Of a stretch of DNA of 64,000 nucleotides, positions 59,701 through 64,000 are shown in pieces. Under the pieces are notes generated by a model. That model saw only the letters and a program-made list of their open reading frames with translations. It was not told the DNA's origin and did not search any database. Origin of the DNA: Semisulcospira habei. Its lineage: Eukaryota > Mollusca > Gastropoda > Semisulcospiridae. The stretch spans positions 187,573,533-187,637,532 of the forward strand of contig BTPG01000003.1 of NCBI GenBank assembly GCA_036245525.1. The letters run 5' to 3'. Position numbers and translations under genes: made by a program. The stretch's first letter is position 1, and every line of letters begins with the position of its first letter.

Positions 59701-62557
59701 GTGATAAAGTTCTATCTTTTGACCCCCATATTCAGAACTGTATCAATAAGGCCAACAAAATGATTGGAGTAGTTAAGAGAGCCTTTAATTATTTGGATAA
59801 GGACACCTTCAGTAAACTGTATAAAGCACTACTCAGACCACATTAAGAATATGCAAACACTGTGTGGTACCCAAGTTTAAAGAGACAGTCAGTTCCACTC
59901 GAAAGGGTACAGAGACGAGCAATAAAGCTGGTTAAAGAATGTAGAAATATGACTTACTTCTATCTATCTATCTATATCCCGTAGTCTTGCCGACCGTTGG
60001 GGCACCACTGATGACTTGGCAACCAGCTCCCTCCATTCCTCTCTGTTCTCTGCCATTCTCAGCGTATCGCCCAGCTTCAGTCCTGACCACTCTGAGATAT
60101 TGTCCTCCCATCTTTTCTTCTGTCTTCCTCTCCTTCGTCCTCCTTGCACAGTGCCTTGCAGGATTGTTTTGGCAAGCCCTGCTGAACGCGTGACATGCCC
60201 ATACCACTTCAGTTTGCGTTTTCTCACAATGGCTAATAAGTCTTCATAGGGCCCGATGGCTTGCCTGATTCTGCTTCCCACTTCCTAGTTTGTGATGTGA
60301 TCTCTGTATGAGATGCCAAGCAGCCTTCGAAAACATCTCATTTCAGTGGCTTGTATCCTCCTTTCAAGGTCTGCTCTGAGGGTCCATGACTCGCAGGCAT
60401 ACACGAACACTGAGATGACTAAGGAGCGCATCAGTCTGATATTGGAGAAAAGTGTGATGTTTCTGTCCTTCCATATGGTCTTCAATCTTGTCAGTGCTGT
60501 TGTTGTCTGCGCAATCCTGGACAGTATTTCTGGTTTTGATCCCTCATCTGCCACAATGGCTCCTAAGTATTTGAATTTTTTAACTGTTTCCAGTTTTTGG
60601 CCTCCAACCATGATTTCAGTGCCAATGCCACTGGCGTTATTAGTCATCAGTTTGGTCTTCTCTGCACTGATTTCCATCCCATATGCAATGGCTGTACTAT
60701 CCAGCTTTTTCACCAGCTGAGCTAGCTCCTTCTCTGTTCCTGTAAGGCCATCAATGTCGTCCGCAAAGCGCAAGTTCGTGATTGTTCTGCCTCCAATACT
60801 GACAGTTCCTTCATGATCTTTCAGAGCGTCCGTCGTGATTCTTTCCAGGAAGATGTTGAAAAGAGTAGGTGAGAGCAAGCAGCCTTGTCGGACTCCAACT
60901 GTAGTCCTAAACCAGTTTCCTATTTTGCCGTTGAAGCAGACTGCGCTAGTGGCCTTGTTGTAAAGGTTTGCTATGACTTTGATCAGGTTGGCATTGATGT
61001 TGTATAGCTTCATGTTGGACCAAAGGGCTGCATGCCACACCCTGTCAAACGCTTTCTGAAAATCCACAAAGACATGATAGAGGTCCTGCTGGTGCTGGAG
61101 GTATCTCTCACATAGAACTCTCAGGTTGAAGATCTGCTCAGTTGTGCTGCGCCCTGGTCTGAAGCCTGCCTGTTCCTCAGCTATGATTTCCTCTGCCTGT
61201 GGCTTCAGCCTGTTCAGTAGGATCTTTAACATGACTTTGCTTGGGTGGGATATAAGACTGATCGTGCGATAGTTCTGGCATTGATGTAAGTTGCCTTTTT
61301 TGGGGAGAGTTATTATAAGTGATTGGGTCCATGGTGTGGGCCAATCCCCTGACTGCCAGATCTTATTGCAGATTGTTAGTAAGGCGCTTATCGTGTCTTC
61401 TCCCCCTTCTTGGACTAGCTCTGCAGGGATGTTGTCTGCTCCTGCTGCCTTCCCTTTTTTCAGCGACTTCACTGCAGCCTCTACTTCTTCTCGGAGGATG
61501 GGATAGTTGCCATTGTTTGTCACGGGTGGGTTGACAAGTATGCCTGGGTCCCCTGCAGCTCGGTGGTTGTACAAATCTGAGCAGTACTCTGTCCATCTCT
61601 TCAGTATGTCTTGGTCTTTCGTAAGACAGTTCCCTTCACTATCTTGAATGATCGAGGAGCGTCCTTGTTTTACACTGGTCAGGTCTTTCACCAGCTGGTA
61701 TGCTTTTTTGCTATTATTTTTGTTCAGATTTTCTTCTACGTGTTTACACTGATCTTCAATCCACTTATTCTTTGCCTTATTCCTGCTTTTCTTGATAATT
61801 ATCCTGGTTAATTTCCCTGTATTGTTTAGCTCCTTCTACCTCTGATTTCGTTTTCTTTAATTCTCGACGCTTGTCACATAGAACAAAGATGTCAGCTGTA
61901 ACCCAAGGTTTCTTTGCTTGTCGGTGTTTGCCAAGGATCTCACTGGCTGTTTGGGTTACAACAGTGTTAAATGTGTTAATCAGTGTGTCCACGTCCGTGT
62001 CTTCTGCACCTAGAAGTAGCAGTGGTGCGAATTTTCCTCCTATCTTTGCCTGAAAGGCTTCCGCTACCTCTGGGTCTTTTAGCTTCTCGAGGTCAAACTT
62101 GATTCTGGTGGGACCCTGCTTGTTGACCTTCTTTAGGCGGAGTCTTACTTAGATAGACTCAAATATTTTGGACTACACTCCTCACGTGGACGTAGAATAC
62201 GTGGAGACTTAATCCAAGTTTTTAAAATTTATAATGGCATCGACGACCTAAAATGGAACGACTTTTTTGCAGCACCGTTTAGTGGCAGAACCCGAAACTC
62301 TGAAGGGAAAATTTTTGTACGGCATTGCAACACTAACCTGCGGAAGTTTTGTTTTTCAGTAAAAAAAACCACCAAAAAACAACACCTAATATAAATTCTT
62401 TTAAAAACCAGCTGGATGAATTACCAAAATTTAAAGAGATTTTATATTGCTATGATGAATGATTTGTATGAAACTTTGCATGCATAACAGACCCATAAAA
62501 TAATTAAAGAAAGAAAGGACATTTGCAAAGGCCTCACGGGCTATTTTGTCCTCACAT

Positions 62558-62619
<62 letters not shown>

Positions 62620-63149
62620 TCCGCCGTGACTTTGCTCTTGTTCGTTTTTGAGAGTCGTTTGGTGTAAACGAAACACCAATAGTATCTATGACTCGTCTAG
62701 ACGACCAGATGGAGGTGGGGGAGGGGACGAGGGGGGATAGTGAGATATGAGAAAAGGGAGATAGAACTAGGGATGGAGGTCCCGAGAATGGGGGGTGGGC
62801 GGGAAAAAGGGGGAGAGGGCACACAGAAAAGAAACAGTTTTCGCTATCTTTTCACCGGCCGATAATTTTTTTTTAATTGAACCATCTTTCTAACTGGTTG
62901 TTTCTCTTGATTCGACGCCACTGTCAGCGGCAGTGAATGGAGGGAGGCGATCAGTGTGACTATCTGACTCCTGTGTCCATCCTCTGTTTCTGTTGTCAGG
63001 TGAGCCTGCGTGTGCACGACACAGCCGGTGCTTCAGACTATGACCGTTTAAGGCCGCTGGACTACCCCGACACTGATGTGGTCATCATTTGCTTTGCTAT
63101 CACCAACCGAGTATCACTGCAAAACATCGAGTACAAATGGAACCCTGAG
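56530..63149 (+). CDS. atypical Rho-family GTPase, 5' two coding exons (partial)
   Basis: Exons 56530-56703 and 63000-63149 join in phase 0 and give 108 residues, about the first half of the G domain; the rest lies beyond the window. The P-loop [17 protein letters not shown] with the switch I Thr, DTAG and [20 protein letters not shown] are clearly Rho-like. Three changes stand out against RhoA: Pro for Gly14, His for Phe39, and DTAGASDYD instead of DTAGQEDYD, so the catalytic Gln63 is Ala. Rnd1-3 and RhoH also lack this Gln and are GTP-locked (family knowledge). I infer a GTPase-deficient regulator. A donor GAG|GTGGGA ends exon 2, but reading through reaches a stop at 63189. The 6.3-kb intron holds nested LINEs. 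The gene could also be decaying, although both exons are open. Confidence 0.82.
57050..57238. mobile_element. family A MITE, duplicate of the 55397 copy
   Basis: GTTCAAGAGTGATCCCAGAA and GGCATCACCCTTGAACTATC; CCTATGGGCGCC centre as in 55397. Confidence 0.9.
57239..57263 (+). pseudogene. stray duplicate of atypical Rho exon 1 3' end
   Basis: ATTGACGTGGACGGGCAGAA plus GG and GTTAGT: it codes for IDVDGQK and keeps the donor. No acceptor or start is attached, so it is most likely non-functional. Confidence 0.85.
57581..57658. mobile_element. family C hairpin, near perfect
   Basis: ATTCATTCGAGACGTGCCGC and GCGGCACGTCTCGAATGACT; centre GCGGCTTATGCCGC. Ends in TTAA. Confidence 0.94.
57785..57835. 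mobile_element. family G hairpin, minimal
   Basis: AAAGGTCTTCGGACCGACAA and CGTCGGCCCGAAGACACATT. Confidence 0.75.
58003..58190. mobile_element. left half of a split family X MITE
   Basis: GTGAGGTTACGTTTGCGACG...AACACACCAAACATCTCCAA...TTGGAGATGTTTGAATTGTT matches 30840-31020. The right half (CCGCCGTGACTTTGCTCTTG) is at 62617-62690, on the far side of the LINE. Confidence 0.82.
58589..59959 (+). pseudogene. reverse transcriptase of the outer LINE, degraded
   Basis: Recognisable in order: [58 protein letters not shown] (59205), [20 protein letters not shown], the catalytic FADD (59470), and [20 protein letters not shown] in the thumb. At least three frameshifts, two at A/T homopolymers (58955, 59110), and several stops make it inactive. 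The jockey/CR1/L2 group fits the FADDTKIY and [14 protein letters not shown] motifs; the exact clade is not assigned. Confidence 0.88.
59960..62143 (-). mobile_element. second LINE, 5'-truncated, with 7-bp target duplication
   Basis: CTTACTT occurs at 59953-59959 and 62144-62150. On the minus strand the element ends in (GATA)n-like tandem units at 59960-59975. It starts inside the endonuclease-RT linker, so the 5' part is missing. It has little damage, so it is younger than the LINE it interrupts. Confidence 0.9.
59964..61992 (-). pseudogene. reverse transcriptase of the inner LINE
   Basis: The main frame 61691-60285 carries [94 protein letters not shown], the catalytic FADD (60756-60767) and [13 protein letters not shown] at 60287-60285 interrupts the frame, which then continues as [20 protein letters not shown] and [20 protein letters not shown]. 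One frameshift near 61803 separates the linker ([14 protein letters not shown]). These two lesions suffice to inactivate it. Confidence 0.92.
62559..62618. repeat. (TAC)n microsatellite, LINE tail
   Basis: About 20 ACT units between the outer LINE and the right half of the family X MITE. Confidence 0.95.
62617..62690. mobile_element. right half of the split family X MITE
   Basis: CCGCCGTGACTTTGCTCTTG and GAGAGTCGTTTGGTGTAAAC are complementary to the left-half sequence CGAACGACTCCCAACAAAGA at 58018. Confidence 0.8.
63000..63149 (+). CDS. atypical Rho exon 2 (switch II without Gln)
   Basis: Acceptor TGTTGTCAG. It reads [50 protein letters not shown]. The intron into this exon has the same position and phase as RhoA-like intron 1. 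If GAG|GTGGGA is the donor, this intron has no counterpart in the RhoA-like gene. Confidence 0.83.
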
Positions 63150-63258
63150 GTGGGACAATATACGAGATTTTGTCCTTATAACGACTTTTAGAACATTCTG
63201 GGTAAGGCGTCTCCACTAGTGAAGCGGCGGTTATAAATGGCGCTGCTTATTGTTGACA

Positions 63259-63330
63259 GTAACTCATTTGAGACGAACTGCATCCGACTTAAGACGCGTA
63301 TCCGGATGCCGTTCGTCTCGAATGAGTTAA
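63259..63330. mobile_element. family C hairpin, GAACTGCATCCG variant
   Basis: TTTGAGACGAACTGCATCCG and CGGATGCCGTTCGTCTCGAA, right boundary TTAA. Arm changes relative to other copies are matched on both sides. Confidence 0.92.
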
Positions 63331-63506
63331 CAGCTTCTCTGTGACAATCTTTCATGAACGTTCCAGTTACTGGATGTATATCACGGCTTTTTATTTTCGA
63401 GAATATATTATTGGCCGTATTAGTTCACGTGAGAAACGTGTATGTTTGTGCTGTGTACTTCAGAGCATCTACTAGCAAACGAGATGAGTGAGCCGGGGTA
63501 AAGTGG

Positions 63507-63551
63507 AGGGGGGGGGGGGGGGGGGGGGGGCGGGCCGGGCGGGGGGGGGGG
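63507..63551. repeat. poly-G tract
   Basis: Two G-runs separated by CGGGCCGGGC. Confidence 0.95.
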
Positions 63552-63560
63552 TGCTTTGAC

Positions 63561-63992
63561 GTCTGATGCTCGCTTCCGTTATTGTTCAAAATGTTTAATA
63601 TAAACATTTTATATTATTCACTAATAAATACATATAAGAAACTTCCAAAAGCACGAATCCGATACGAATACGATCCGAACCCGATACGGTGATTCAATTT
63701 TCCTTAAAAAATTACGTCATTTTCGTTCGAAGTTGGATGCGAATTCGTTTCCGCGTCGGGCATCTGCAAAAACACAAACAATAAAAGGACTTGCACAAAC
63801 CTTTCTGTTTCGGACCCTCTTCAGATTCGGGTCGTATTTGTATCGAAGTACCCAATGGAGAAAGAAACACGCTTAGAAAAGTCAGTTAAAACACAATTTA
63901 TTAATATTTCTGACGCTCGCTTCCATTATTGTTCAAAATGTTAATACTACCTTTATATTATTCAGGAATAATTACATGGAAGAAACTTCCAT
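63561..63992. repeat. ~85-bp direct repeat, 350 bp apart
   Basis: TGATGCTCGCTTCCGTTATT...AAGAAACTTCCAAAAG (63565-63650) and TGACGCTCGCTTCCATTATT...AAGAAACTTCCATAAC (63911-63993). Confidence 0.85.
63851..63900. mobile_element. family H left half, at window edge
   Basis: ACCCAATGGAGAAAGAAACA and CGCTTAGAAAAGTCAGTTAA; the right half would lie beyond the window. Confidence 0.75.
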
Positions 63993-64000
63993 AACTCTTT

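Larger units (their letters stand above)
58200..62558 (+). mobile_element. CR1/L2-like LINE, 5'-truncated, interrupted
   Basis: Sequence 58250-59959 plus 62151-62550 encodes a decayed non-LTR reverse transcriptase. The 5' end is in the linker after the endonuclease, which is missing. It ends in a (TAC)n run. The second LINE at 59960-62143 splits it between the motifs CRNMTY and LKYFGL. Confidence 0.85.

Noticed and set aside
63150..63191. Continuation of atypical Rho exon 2 as [13 protein letters not shown]
   Set aside because: RFCP recalls the family's HFCP, but the rest does not align and a stop follows; a GAG|GTGGGA donor is the better reading, though not proven.

Overview
This is a repeat-rich stretch of a eukaryotic nuclear genome. 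It has spliced genes with GT-AG introns, animal-type Rho GTPases, non-LTR retrotransposon debris, long microsatellites and more than 100 short palindromic elements. A marine invertebrate, probably a mollusc such as a gastropod, fits best, but the host is an inference.

Three spliced genes can be supported. (1) A plus-strand gene whose visible coding exons run from 13842 to 20929. It gives the last ~772 residues of a single-pass membrane protein with one transmembrane helix and a long cytoplasmic tail carrying three YFxLEP repeats and other YxxL/I tyrosine motifs. Its ectodomain lies upstream and was not found. (2) A complete RhoA-like GTPase on the minus strand, three coding exons between 34094 and 27399, 195 residues, ending in a CTVL prenylation box. 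(3) A second, divergent Rho-family gene on the plus strand (exons 56530-56703 and 63000-63149, continuing past the window). It lacks the catalytic glutamine and so looks GTPase-deficient. The two Rho genes share the same phase-0 intron after the VDGKQ/VDGQK motif.

The rest is introns and intergenic DNA built from transposable elements. I sort the short hairpins into families A to I by sequence. A, B, C and D repeatedly end in TTAACYC...GRGTTAA, suggesting insertion into TTAA as piggyBac-like elements do. A SINE at 52361-52364 preserves the empty TTAA site that is filled in a second SINE copy at 15004. In A, B and C the two hairpin arms change together from copy to copy. One copy sits exactly on the TTAA of the receptor stop codon, and a palindromic copy appears to be translated inside the receptor tail exon.

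Other features: a triple nest near 58.0-62.7 kb (a palindromic element split by a CR1/L2-like LINE, itself split by a second LINE in the opposite orientation with a 7-bp target duplication); a ~0.6-kb long palindrome at 48.6-49.3 kb flanked by a 13-bp direct repeat; tandem arrays at 24.75-25.85, 28.4-29.85, 32.36-33.66 and 40.7-41.85 kb; and long (TA), (CA), (TG) and poly-G tracts. I saw no tRNA or rRNA genes apart from SINE-type pol III boxes, and no CRISPR array or prokaryotic operon.
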